A DNA stretch of 64,000 bases, from NCBI RefSeq assembly GCF_000225825.1, contig NZ_AGBX01000007.1:124001-188000 (forward strand). Direction: 5' to 3'. Positions 1-8,130 of this stretch are shown in pieces. Made by a program: the position numbers and the translations under genes. Positions within the stretch are counted from its first letter, which is position 1; every line of letters starts with the position of its first letter. The stretch is from Brachybacterium squillarum M-6-3 (GTDB lineage Bacteria; Actinomycetota; Actinomycetes; Actinomycetales; Dermabacteraceae). The notes beneath the pieces were generated by a model. The model searched no databases. It saw only the letters and a program-made list of their open reading frames with translations, and was not told where the DNA came from.

Positions 1-536
1 GCGCGAAGCGGCCGCTGCTGCTGACGATCATCTTCTCCACCGGTCTGCCCATCACCGCGATCATGATCCCGGTGTACTCCCTGTTCGTGCAGGTGAACCT
101 CATCGACTCGATGGTCGGGGCGATCCTGTTCCTGGGCGCCAGCGCCCTGCCCTACGCCATCTTCCTCACCAAGGGGTTCATGGACGGGGTGCCGATGGAG
201 ATCGAGGAGTCCGCCTGGACGGAGGGCGCGGGCGTGCTGCGCACCTTGTGGTCGGTGGTGATGCCGCTGATGCGCTCCGGCCTCGCGGTCGCCACGATCT
301 TCACCTTCGTCAGCATGTGGGGCAACTTCTTCGTGCCCTTCATGCTCCTGCTCAGCCCCGAGCACCTGCCGGCCGCCGTCACCCTGTACACCTTCTCCTC
401 GCAATACGGGCAGGTGGCCTACGGGCAGCTGGCTGCGTTCTCGATCTTCTACTCGCTGCCGGTGGTGGTGCTGTACCTGTTCCTCGGCCGCAGCCTCGGC
501 CAGGGCTTCGCCGCCGCGGGCGGCGTGAAGGGCTGA
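1..536 (+). CDS. Carbohydrate ABC transporter permease (MalG/CUT1 type), partial
   Basis: C-terminal part of an inner-membrane permease of a binding-protein-dependent sugar importer; the frame is open from base 3 and the start lies outside the window. About 177 residues remain, against roughly 270-300 for the family. The EAA loop that docks the ATPase is visible as EESAWTEGAGVLRTL, with a downstream MPLMRSGLA, flanked by hydrophobic segments. It ends in a short Gly/Ala tail. The substrate cannot be told from this part. Partner permease, binding protein and ATPase would lie to the left. Confidence 0.9.
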   Translation, partial: AKRPLLLTIIFSTGLPITAIMIPVYSLFVQVNLIDSMVGAILFLGASALPYAIFLTKGFMDGVPMEIEESAWTEGAGVLRTLWSVVMPLMRSGLAVATIFTFVSMWGNFFVPFMLLLSPEHLPAAVTLYTFSSQYGQVAYGQLAAFSIFYSLPVVVLYLFLGRSLGQGFAAAGGVKG

Positions 537-678
537 GATCCGTCCCGCTTGGTCACGAAGGGTCCGCTTCCTCCCCCTTCCGAACGGTCGGCGGGGGTGA
601 TGTTGCAGTTCAGCGCGTGCCTAAGGTGGAGCGACCGCGCAAACCCGCCGGTCGCTCCGCCCGACGAAGGAGGCCCCC

Positions 679-1620
679 GTGGCGTCGCAGCACACCCCCG
701 CCGACCGCACCCTCGACCCCGAGGTGGCCCGCCGCGCCCATGAGCTCGGCACCGCTGACGGCGAGGCGCACTTCGCGCCGCAGGACCAGCAGCCCCCGGG
801 CAGCACCCGGGCGATGACCCCGCAGCCCGACCACGGCGAGCACAGCTACGTCGGCCACGGCCGCCTCGAGGGCCTGACCGCGCTCATCACCGGCGGCGAC
901 TCCGGCATCGGCCGCGCCGTCGCCATCGCCTACGCCCGGGAGGGTGCGGACGTCGCCCTGTCCTACCTCCCCGAGGAGCAGGAGGACGCCGAGGAGACGG
1001 CCCGCTGGATCCGGGAGGCAGGGCGCCGCGCCCTGCTGCTGCCGGGCGACATCCAGGACGAGGAGACGGCACGCTCCCTGCCGGGCCGCACCGTCGACGA
1101 GCTCGGACGGCTGGACGTACTGGTCAACAACGCCGCCTTCCAGTGGGGCCGGGCCGAGCCGTCCGGCCTCGCCGGGATCACGTCCGACCGTCTGCACCGC
1201 ACGCTCACCACGAATCTCGAGGCGATGTTCTGGATCACCCAGGAGGCTCTGGCGCACCTGCGTCCCGGTGCCTCGATCGTCAACTGCACCTCGATCCAGT
1301 CCTACGACCCCTCGGTGCCGCTGATGGACTACGCCGCCACCAAGGCGGCGATCACGAACCTCACGGCGAACCTCGCCGGGGACCTCGGCCCGCGCGGCAT
1401 CCGGGTGAACGCCGTCGCCCCCGGCCCGATCTGGACCCCGCTGAACGTGGCGACCCGTCCCAGCGAGGACTACACGGCCTTCGGGGGCGACACGCCCCTG
1501 GGACGGGCGGGACAGCCCGCCGAGGTCGCCGGGGCCTTCGTGTTCCTGGCCAGCCCTGCCGAGGCCAGCTACGTCTCGGGCACCGTTCTCGGTGTCACCG
1601 GCGGACGCCCCGTCTTCTGA
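679..1620 (+). CDS. SDR family oxidoreductase (GSP39/YghA-like)
   Basis: NAD(P)-dependent short-chain dehydrogenase of the stress-protein 39 / YghA type, 313 residues. The long hydrophilic N-terminus (about 70 residues, containing MTPQPDHGE) typical of this subgroup precedes the Rossmann motif TGGDSGIG, then NNAA, the catalytic Ser region and YAATK. GTG at 679 is chosen because AAGGAGG sits 7 bases upstream. It is transcribed alone and converges on purU. The substrate is unknown; relatives act on small alcohols or aldehydes and are often stress-induced. Confidence 0.9.
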   Translation: MASQHTPADRTLDPEVARRAHELGTADGEAHFAPQDQQPPGSTRAMTPQPDHGEHSYVGHGRLEGLTALITGGDSGIGRAVAIAYAREGADVALSYLPEEQEDAEETARWIREAGRRALLLPGDIQDEETARSLPGRTVDELGRLDVLVNNAAFQWGRAEPSGLAGITSDRLHRTLTTNLEAMFWITQEALAHLRPGASIVNCTSIQSYDPSVPLMDYAATKAAITNLTANLAGDLGPRGIRVNAVAPGPIWTPLNVATRPSEDYTAFGGDTPLGRAGQPAEVAGAFVFLASPAEASYVSGTVLGVTGGRPVF

Positions 1621-1650
1621 GGCGGAGGGGCACCCGCGGGGCGGGGGCGG

Positions 1651-2517
1651 TCAGCGGAAGATGATGGTGCGCTGGCCGTCCAGCAGCACCCGGTGCTGGG
1701 CGTACCAGGCGACGGCCTGGCGCAGGGTGCGCACCTCGGTGTCCTGACCGATGGCCATCAGCTCCCGCGGGGAGCGGGTGTGGTCCACGCGGATCACCTC
1801 CTGCTCGATGATCGGGCCCTCGTCGAGGTCGCTGGTGACGTAGTGAGCGGTCGCGCCGATCTGCTTCACGCCACGGGCGTGGGCCTGCCGATAGGGGTCC
1901 GCGCCCTTGAAGCCCGGCAGGAACGAGTGGTGGATGTTGATGGCCTTCCCGGCCAACTCCTCGCACAGCTCGGGGGAGAGGATCTGCATGTAGCGCGCCA
2001 GCACCACCAGCTCGATGTCGTGCTCGGTGATGGCCGCGCGCACCCGGTCCTCGAAGGCGGCCTTCTGGTCGGCATCGGTGATGGCGTGGTGCTCGAAGGG
2101 CACGTCGTGGAAGGCGGCCAGTGCCCCCGGCGTCTCGTGGTTGGCGAGGATCAGCGGCACCTCGATCGGCAGCGCCCCCGTGCCCACGTGGTACAGCAGG
2201 TCGTTCACGCAGTGCGTGGCCTTCGAGGCCAGGATCAGGGTGCGCACCGGGCGGCCGACGACGTCCAGCGAGGACTCGGCGCCGAAGCGCTCGGCGACCG
2301 GCGCGAAGGCCTCACGGACCGCCTGCTCCTCGGCCTCGGTCACGAACTCCAGGCGCATGTGGAAGCGCCCGGTGAGCTCGGAGTCGAACTGCTGGCTCTC
2401 GGCGATGCTGCCGCCCAGGTCCACGACGGTCCCGGAGATCGCGTGGACGATGCCGGGGCGGTCGTCGCAGGCGAAGGTGAGCACGTAGCGGTGGGCGGCG
2501 GGCGCGGCGTTCTCCAT
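1651..2517 (-). CDS. purU: Formyltetrahydrofolate deformylase
   Basis: Hydrolyses 10-formyl-THF to formate and THF in the cytosol, balancing one-carbon pools and feeding formate to purine synthesis. An N-terminal ACT domain (about residues 9-85, starting CDDRPGIVHAISG) is followed by a formyltransferase domain with the catalytic stretch NIHHSFLPGFKGADPY and a later DLDEGPII. The ATG at 2517 gives 288 residues, the usual PurU length; the open frame runs 31 codons further upstream without similarity. It stands alone between an SDR gene and a TetR gene. Confidence 0.95.
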   Translation of the reverse strand: MENAAPAAHRYVLTFACDDRPGIVHAISGTVVDLGGSIAESQQFDSELTGRFHMRLEFVTEAEEQAVREAFAPVAERFGAESSLDVVGRPVRTLILASKATHCVNDLLYHVGTGALPIEVPLILANHETPGALAAFHDVPFEHHAITDADQKAAFEDRVRAAITEHDIELVVLARYMQILSPELCEELAGKAINIHHSFLPGFKGADPYRQAHARGVKQIGATAHYVTSDLDEGPIIEQEVIRVDHTRSPRELMAIGQDTEVRTLRQAVAWYAQHRVLLDGQRTIIFR

Positions 2518-2625
2518 GCCGGGGAGTGTACGGATCCGTGCCGTCGCCGCGGCGGCGGGACCGCCGCGTGGTCCGCGGGAGGGACGCACCTCACGAATTG
2601 CGGACGGCATCGTGGCGCTCGGTCC

Positions 2626-3192
2626 TCACAGGTCGCGACGGACAGCCCTGAGCTGGGCCGAGAGCAATCCGACGATCGGCTCCAAGTCGAGCCGTGGGTC
2701 CAGGGAGCGCTGCAGCAGGGCGCCGTCGACCAGGGCCGCCAGCAGGGCCCCGGTGGCCTCGGGTTCGGCGAGGCCCACCGTCCGCAGGTGCTCGGTGAGC
2801 CCCGCGCGGTAGCGGCGCAGCAGCTCGGCGATCGCTTCGCGCAGCGCCTCGTCGTGGGCCGCGGCGGGCAGGGACTCGTGCAGCAGGCGCAAGGTCTCTG
2901 GCGTCACTGCGGGAGAACCCGCGGCCGGGAGCAGCAGCAGCCGCCGCAGCCAGGGGTCCACGTCCTCCGCCGAAGCGGGACCCTCGGCCATGGCGCCGCC
3001 GAAGGTCTCCGAGAGCACGTCCAGCACGGCGTCCCGGCGCAGCGCCGCCACCGAGCCCGCGTGGTAGTGCACGAGGCCGGCGCCGACCCCGGCGACCTCC
3101 GCGACCCGGCGGGTGGTGACCGCGCCCCAGCCCTCGGCGGCGATCACCGTGCGCGTCGCGGCGAGCAGCCGGTCCCGGGTGTCGCCGCTCAT
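2626..3192 (-). CDS. TetR family transcriptional regulator
   Basis: 188-residue repressor-type protein. Residues 5-50 form the TetR helix-turn-helix (TRRVAEVAGVGAGLVHYH), followed by a helical ligand-binding domain without obvious family. The ATG at 3192 overlaps the stop of the upstream membrane-protein gene by ATGA, so the two are translationally coupled. A perfect palindrome at 3625-3646 upstream of the pair is the likely operator, which would make the operon autoregulated. The ligand is unknown. Confidence 0.85.
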   Translation of the reverse strand: MSGDTRDRLLAATRTVIAAEGWGAVTTRRVAEVAGVGAGLVHYHAGSVAALRRDAVLDVLSETFGGAMAEGPASAEDVDPWLRRLLLLPAAGSPAVTPETLRLLHESLPAAAHDEALREAIAELLRRYRAGLTEHLRTVGLAEPEATGALLAALVDGALLQRSLDPRLDLEPIVGLLSAQLRAVRRDL

Positions 3193-3578
3193 CCGAGCAC
3201 CGCGATCAGGGCGAGCGTGGCCAGGGACCCGGCGAGCGCGAGCGACAGCGCCTCCAGGACCAGCAGCTGCACCGGGAGGGCGTCCTCGACGACGGGGAAG
3301 ATCCCACCCAGGTCCGACGCGAACACCGCGACGTACACCAGGGCGACGAGGAGGGCGGGCCAGGCGGCGACCGCGAGACCCGCGACGGCCATGCCCGCCG
3401 TCACCAGGGTGGCGAGGCCGAGCGTCGTGAGCAGGACATTGAAGCCGCGGTACTGCCAGCGGGGCAGCGCCGAGAAGTCGCGGGTGTCGATCTTTCCGCC
3501 CGGCACCATCGGGATCAGCAGCAGGCACTGGGTGACCAGTCCGCAGGCGAGGACGGCGAGCAGGGGAGTGGTGGACAC
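3189..3578 (-). CDS. Small four-helix membrane protein, function unknown
   Basis: 129 residues with about four hydrophobic segments (near residues 4-22, 47-65, 70-90 and 105-128). I do not recognise the family. It is the first gene of a two-gene operon with a TetR regulator whose start overlaps its stop, and a 22-bp perfect palindrome lies about 47 bases upstream of its ATG. The arrangement suggests a TetR-controlled membrane function, perhaps stress or solute related, but nothing in the sequence fixes a substrate. Confidence 0.75.
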   Translation of the reverse strand: MSTTPLLAVLACGLVTQCLLLIPMVPGGKIDTRDFSALPRWQYRGFNVLLTTLGLATLVTAGMAVAGLAVAAWPALLVALVYVAVFASDLGGIFPVVEDALPVQLLVLEALSLALAGSLATLALIAVLG

Positions 3579-3624
3579 GGGGGAGTCCTTCCGGGAGGTC
3601 GGGGCACGGCACGGGGCGGGCCCC

Positions 3625-3646
3625 GATTTGGGCGTGTGCCCAAATC
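3625..3646. promoter_or_regulatory. Perfect palindrome, candidate TetR operator
   Basis: Arms GATTTGGGC (3625-3633) and GCCCAAATC (3638-3646) match perfectly around a 4-base GTGT spacer. It sits just upstream of the membrane protein/TetR operon, where a TetR operator is expected. Confidence 0.65.
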
Positions 3647-3674
3647 ATAGACCCGCCCCGTCGGCGCCGGACCG

Positions 3675-5954
3675 TCAGTCCCCGGGAGTGCCCTCCCGAC
3701 GGGCGAGCTTCGAGGGCCACCAGATGGCCCGGCCGATGTCCAGGGACAGTGCCGGCACCAGCATGGTCCGCACCACCAGGGTGTCCAGCAGGACGCCGAG
3801 GGCGACGATCACCGCGAGCTGCGCGAGGAACAGGATCGGGATCACCCCGAGGGCCGCGAAGGTCGCCGCCAGTACGATGCCCGCGGAGGTGATCACACCG
3901 CCGGTGACCGCGAGGCCGCGCTGCACGCCCTCGGCGGTGCCGTGGGTGCGGGCCTCCTCCCGCACCCGGGTCATGAGGAAGATCGTGTAGTCGATGCCGA
4001 GCGCCACCAGGAACACGAAGCCGAACAGCGGCACCGAGGGGTCCGCCCCCGGGAAGTCCAGGACGACCTCGAAGATGACGGCGGAGACGCCCAGGGCGGT
4101 GCCGAAGCTCAGCACCGTGGCGGCGATCAGCAGCAGCGGGGCGATCACGGCCCGCAGCAGCAGCATGAGGATCGCCAGGATCACGACCAGCACGATCGGG
4201 ATGATCAGGGTGCGGTCGTGCACCGAGGCGGTGTTGGTGTCCAGATCGGTCGCGGTCTCGCCGCCCACCAGGGCGTTCGTCAGACCGGCGGCATCCAGGG
4301 CGGAGCGCAGCTCCTGCACCGTGGCCTCGGCGGCCGCGGAGTCCGGGGCGTCGGTGAGGGTCGCCTCGAGCAGCACCTGCCCGTCGACCACGGTGGGCTC
4401 CGGCGTCGGGGTGTCGGGGGCGCCGACGGCCTGGATGCCCTCGGCGGTGACCGCCGCCGAGCCGCTCGCGGAGTCCGCGGCGACCACGCTCACGGAGTCC
4501 ACGCCGTCGCTGTCCAGCAGCACCTCGGCCGTGTCCTGCAGCTCGTCCTCGGAAGTGAGGACCTGGGCGGGGGTGCCTTGTCCGGCGGGGAAGTGCTCGC
4601 CCAGGGCCTCCTGGCCGTCGCGGGCGGCGGAGGCGCCGAGCACCAGCTCAGACTGCGGGACGCCGTCGGCGTCGAGCTGGGTGAGGCCGAGGCAGCCGAT
4701 GGCCAGGGCCAGGGCGGTGATGATCCACAGCGGGCGCGGGCGGGCGGCCACCCAGCGGGCGATCCGGCCCCACAGGCCGTGGTCCTCCACCGAGGCGGAC
4801 GAGGCCTCGGCGCCGGGGGCGACCTTCGGCATCCGCGGCCAGAAGGCGACCCGGCCCAGCAGCATCAGCACGGCCGGAAGGAAGGTGAGGGCCGCGAGCA
4901 TCGCGAAGACGATGCCGATCGCGGTGACGGGACCCAGGGTCGAGGTCGACTTCAGATCGGACAGCGCCAGGCACAGCAGGCCCGCGATGACGGTGCCGCC
5001 GGAGGCGGCGACCGGTTCGACGGTGCCGCGCAGCGCCCGCATCCCGGCGATCCAGCGGGAGGGCTCGTGCAGCAGCTCGTCGCGGTAGCGGGCCACCAGC
5101 AGCAGCGAGTAGTCGGTGGCCGCGCCGATCACGAGGATGAACAGGATGCCCTGGGTCTGACCGTTCAGCAGCAGCACCCCGGCGTTGGCGAGTTGCCAGA
5201 TCACCAGCAGCGCCGCGGTCAGCGCCACCATCGAGGTGGACAGGACGATCAGCGGCAGCAGCAGCGAGCGGTAGACGACGATGAGGATCACCAGCACGGC
5301 GGCGAGCGCGACCAGCAGCAGGATCCCGTCGATGCCCGCGAAGGCCTCGGAGAGGTCCGCCGAGAAGCCCGCCGGCCCGGTGACGTAGGCGGTCAGCCCC
5401 TCGGGCAGGTCCTCGGTGAGCTGCGCATCCAGGGCCTCGACCACTCCGGCGATGTCGGCTTCGGCGTCGAGCGGCACGAAGACCTGCACGGCCAGGCCGT
5501 CCTCGGAGGGGATGGGCGGGGAGACGTCGCCGCTCACACCGTCGACCTCGTCGAGGGCGGTGGCCGCCTCGGTGATCTGGGCGAGCTGGTCCTCGGTGAG
5601 TTCGGACTCGGAGGTGATGACGAGGATCGCGGGGATCGCCTCGGAGTCGGAGAACTCGCCGCTCAGCTCGGCCACACGGGTGGCCTCGGCGGAGTCCGGG
5701 AGGTAGGCGGTGCGGTCATTGGAGGAGACCTCGTCGATGCGCCCGAAGTAGGGGCCCCCGACACCCGCCACGGCGATCCACACCACGATGAGCACCGCCG
5801 GCAGCAGGAGGCGCAGCGCGCGGGGGACCCGGGGGCGGGACGCCGCGGAGGTGCTTCCGTCCACCGCCCGATGCGTGTGGTCCCGGCCGACCTCATCCGG
5901 CGCGTCGTCCGATGCGGACGGGGTCGAGGTGTCGCGGCGGTGCGTGGGGGGCAT
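3675..5954 (-). CDS. MMPL-type RND transporter
   Basis: Inner-membrane proton-driven exporter of the MMPL family, 759 residues. After a polar N-terminal tail (about 45 residues) come two repeats, each with one helix, a large extracytoplasmic loop and a block of five helices; the second ends near VRTMLVPALSLDIG. ATG 5954 is chosen because AGGAG lies 6 bases upstream on the coding strand; the frame stays open another 22 codons. It is divergent from a MarR regulator with a dyad between them. Such pairs commonly export lipids or drugs; the substrate here is unknown. Confidence 0.9.
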   Translation of the reverse strand: MPPTHRRDTSTPSASDDAPDEVGRDHTHRAVDGSTSAASRPRVPRALRLLLPAVLIVVWIAVAGVGGPYFGRIDEVSSNDRTAYLPDSAEATRVAELSGEFSDSEAIPAILVITSESELTEDQLAQITEAATALDEVDGVSGDVSPPIPSEDGLAVQVFVPLDAEADIAGVVEALDAQLTEDLPEGLTAYVTGPAGFSADLSEAFAGIDGILLLVALAAVLVILIVVYRSLLLPLIVLSTSMVALTAALLVIWQLANAGVLLLNGQTQGILFILVIGAATDYSLLLVARYRDELLHEPSRWIAGMRALRGTVEPVAASGGTVIAGLLCLALSDLKSTSTLGPVTAIGIVFAMLAALTFLPAVLMLLGRVAFWPRMPKVAPGAEASSASVEDHGLWGRIARWVAARPRPLWIITALALAIGCLGLTQLDADGVPQSELVLGASAARDGQEALGEHFPAGQGTPAQVLTSEDELQDTAEVLLDSDGVDSVSVVAADSASGSAAVTAEGIQAVGAPDTPTPEPTVVDGQVLLEATLTDAPDSAAAEATVQELRSALDAAGLTNALVGGETATDLDTNTASVHDRTLIIPIVLVVILAILMLLLRAVIAPLLLIAATVLSFGTALGVSAVIFEVVLDFPGADPSVPLFGFVFLVALGIDYTIFLMTRVREEARTHGTAEGVQRGLAVTGGVITSAGIVLAATFAALGVIPILFLAQLAVIVALGVLLDTLVVRTMLVPALSLDIGRAIWWPSKLARREGTPGD

Positions 5955-6026
5955 GGGGTGCTCCTGGCGGCGTGGGGACGGGGCCCGCGGGGAGAGCGGG
6001 TGGTGGCGCCAGTGTGCCACAGTCGC

Positions 6027-6041
6027 TAGCTTGGCAAGATA
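6027..6041. promoter_or_regulatory. Imperfect dyad, candidate MarR operator
   Basis: TAGCTTGGCAAGATA reads nearly the same on the other strand: the core CTTG-N-CAAG and outer TA are symmetric, with one mismatched pair. It lies between the divergent MMPL and MarR genes, in the most AT-rich part of the gap. Confidence 0.5.
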
Positions 6042-6080
6042 TCAGCGTGGCGTGATGCGTCCCGGCGTATGCTGTGCCGC

Positions 6081-6713
6081 GTGACCGAGCCCGACGCGCA
6101 GCCCGCCCCGGGGGAGGAGTACGCCCCGGCCGGGGCCGACCGCGCCGACGCCGCCCGCTCCTGGGTGTACCGCCTCGCCGCCGCCGACCCCGACGGTGAA
6201 CTGGTGGACCGCAGCGCCCTCACCGGCGACGACATCACCCAGATCGACGCCCTGATGCGTGCCCTCGGCGACCTGCGCCAGGCCGAGAAGGACCTCGCCG
6301 ACGCCTCCATGCGCTACATGGACCTCGGCGAGACCGACATGCGGGCCCTCCAGCACCTCATCGCCGCCGCGCACCAGGGGGAGCTGTCCACCGCCGGCCG
6401 GCTCGCCGCGCACCTGGGCATCTCCAGCGCCTCCACCACCAAGCTGCTGGACCGGCTGGAGAAGGCCGGTCACGTCCGCCGCGAGCCCCACCCCAGCGAC
6501 CGCCGCGCCCTGGTGGTGCGGGTCGAGCCCGCCACCCGCACCGCGGCCATGCACACGATGGGCGCCCTGCAGGCCCGCCGGGTCCGCGCCGTGCAGCGCC
6601 TCGATCCCGCCGAGCGCGACACCGTCACCGCCTTCCTCGCGGACATGACCGCGGAGCTGTCGCTCGACGGGGTGGACTGGGTGGGCGGCCGCCTCGGCGA
6701 GCCCTCCGACTGA
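6081..6713 (+). CDS. MarR family transcriptional regulator
   Basis: About 210 residues. A winged helix-turn-helix lies in the middle (GRLAAHLGISSASTTKLLDR, then the wing HPSDRRALVVRV). The N-terminal 60 residues are an extension beyond the usual 140-160 residue MarR size. GTG 6081 is preferred; an ATG at 6069 in the same frame is also possible and neither has a strong ribosome site. Divergent from an MMPL exporter with a dyad at 6027-6041 between them, so it probably represses the exporter and itself. Confidence 0.85.
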   Translation: MTEPDAQPAPGEEYAPAGADRADAARSWVYRLAAADPDGELVDRSALTGDDITQIDALMRALGDLRQAEKDLADASMRYMDLGETDMRALQHLIAAAHQGELSTAGRLAAHLGISSASTTKLLDRLEKAGHVRREPHPSDRRALVVRVEPATRTAAMHTMGALQARRVRAVQRLDPAERDTVTAFLADMTAELSLDGVDWVGGRLGEPSD

Positions 6714-6745
6714 CCTCACCGACCGTCGACCCACGGGGAGCTCCC

Positions 6746-7589
6746 ATGCCCGCCGTGTCCACCCCCGACCTCACCTCCCTGCGCGGCCGACGCGCGCTGG
6801 TCACCGGGGGCAGCCACGGCATCGGCCGCGAGATCGCGGAGGCCCTGGCCGCAGCCGGCGCGGAGGTGGTCCTCCCGGTCCGCAACCGCACGAAGGGAGA
6901 GGCGGCCCGCGCGGCGATCACCGCCGCGCACCCCGAGGCTCGGATCGAGCTCGCCGACCTCGACCTCTCCTCCCTGGCCTCCGTGCGCGCCCTCGGCGCG
7001 GTGTTGCGGGCGGAGGGCCGGCCCCTGCACCTGCTCATCGCCAACGCCGGGGTGATGACCCCGCCCATGCGGCAGGAGACCGCCGACGGCTTCGAGCTGC
7101 AGCTGGGCACCAACCACCTGGGACATGCGGACCTGGTGGCCGAGCTGCTGCCGATGCTGCGCGCCGGCCGCGCCCGCCTCGTCTCCCAGACCAGCATCGC
7201 CGCCCGCAGCGGGCGCATGCTCTGGGAGGACCCGAACGCCGAGCTCTCCTACGACGGCGGCCGCTCCTACGCCCAGTCGAAGATCGCCGTCGCCCTGTTC
7301 GGCTACGAGCTGGACCGCCGCAGCCGCGCCGAGGGATGGGGAATCACCAGCGCGGTCGCCCACCCGGGCGTCGCCCCCACCAGACTGCTCGCCGCCCGCC
7401 CCGAGATCGACCGCGGCGGGGACTCGCTCGCCGTGCGCGCCATCCGCCTCGCCTCCCGGGTGGGCCTGGCGGGCACGCCCCGCACCGCCGCCGCCCCGGC
7501 GCTTCGCCTTTCTGCGCCGGCCCTCCGACGCGGAGCGTGCGTGGGAGCTCACGGAGGAGCTGCTGGGTCGGGAGATCGCCCCGCGCTGA
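6746..7589 (+). pseudogene. SDR family oxidoreductase with C-terminal deletion and frameshift
   Basis: The first 250 codons from ATG 6746 give a normal short-chain dehydrogenase: TGGSHGIGRE, NAGVM, a Ser region (QTSIAARSG) and YAQSK. Near 7495 the homology stops. A typical SDR tail, FAFLRRPSDAERAWELTEEL, continues in another frame to a TGA at 7587-7589. About 50 residues expected between the two parts are missing, so a deletion has joined them out of frame. The original frame stays open by chance to 7870. The deletion removes residues lining the active-site lid, so function is doubtful. Confidence 0.7.
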
Positions 7590-7681
7590 TCCCGTGTGAT
7601 CCCGGGGCGGTGCCTTTGGCACCCTTGGACGGGGAGGGCTTGGCCCTTCTGCCAGCGCCTCCGCGCCCCGAACGTGGAGGC

Positions 7682-7870
7682 ATGGGACCCGAACTCTGGC
7701 TGACCATGCCGATCGCCGCCCTGACCCCGGGCACGGGCGTGCTGTTCACCCTCCGCGCCTCCCTCAGCGGGGGACTGCCGCGCGGGCTGATCGCCGCGGC
7801 CGGCTGCACCCTGGGCTTCGCCCCGCACCGGGTGCTGGCCGGGACGCTCGCCCTCACCCGCCTGGGCTGA
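7682..7870 (+). pseudogene. Remnant of a LysE-family exporter
   Basis: 62 codons. The first 40 match the start of LysE/RhtB amino-acid exporters (ALTPGTGVLFTLRASLSGG, then GLIAAAGCTLG). The next residues jump directly to a short tail resembling the end of the family (RVLAGTLALTRLG). Family members have about 200 residues, so roughly 140 central residues are gone. It shares its frame with the read-through of the upstream SDR. Confidence 0.6.
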
Positions 7871-7885
7871 GCACGCCCCCGTCGC

Positions 7886-8002
7886 TCAGGGCCGCAGCAG
7901 CCGGTCGAGGGTCTCGATCGCGCGGTCCATCACGACGGGCGGATGCGGGTCGTAGCCGATCACCAGGCCGGGCGGACCGTCACCGCGGCGCTGCTCCGTC
8001 AT
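7886..8002 (-). pseudogene. C-terminal fragment, possibly of a MocR-type regulator
   Basis: A 38-codon frame from ATG 8002. The stretch GLVIGYDPHPPVVMDRAIET followed by LDRLLRP resembles the end of MocR/PdxR aminotransferase-like regulators, which close with a GYG/helix segment. The match is short and the assignment weak. It is the third degraded frame in a row (6746-8002). Confidence 0.35.
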
Positions 8003-8046
8003 CCCGATCTCCCGCCGTCCGTGTCCCGTCCTCCTGTCCACGGAAA

Positions 8047-8100
8047 GGAGCCTGAGCGACAGCGCCCCCGCGGATCGGGGTTCGATGTCGCTCAGGCTCC
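8047..8100 (-). terminator. Hairpin terminator-like structure
   Basis: 15-base perfect arms GGAGCCTGAGCGACA (8047-8061) and TGTCGCTCAGGCTCC (8086-8100), with a nested CCCCG/CGGGG pair in the loop. It lies 31 bases beyond the stop of the methyltransferase gene read leftward. The following T-run is weak. Confidence 0.6.
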
Positions 8101-8130
8101 ATCCGGTGGACAGGCCCCGAGCCGGTCGGA

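Noticed and set aside
1693-3990. Very long + strand open frame (765 codons)
   Set aside because: It is the antisense of purU, the TetR gene, the membrane protein and part of the MMPL gene; composition is Gly/Arg/Val-rich shadow and no motif appears.
3942-6029. 695-codon + strand open frame
   Set aside because: Antisense of the MMPL exporter, with Gln/Asp/His-rich shadow composition; no family.
7609-7623. Small hairpin GGTGCC/GGCACC after the SDR remnant
   Set aside because: Only six pairs and no T-run; too weak to call a terminator.
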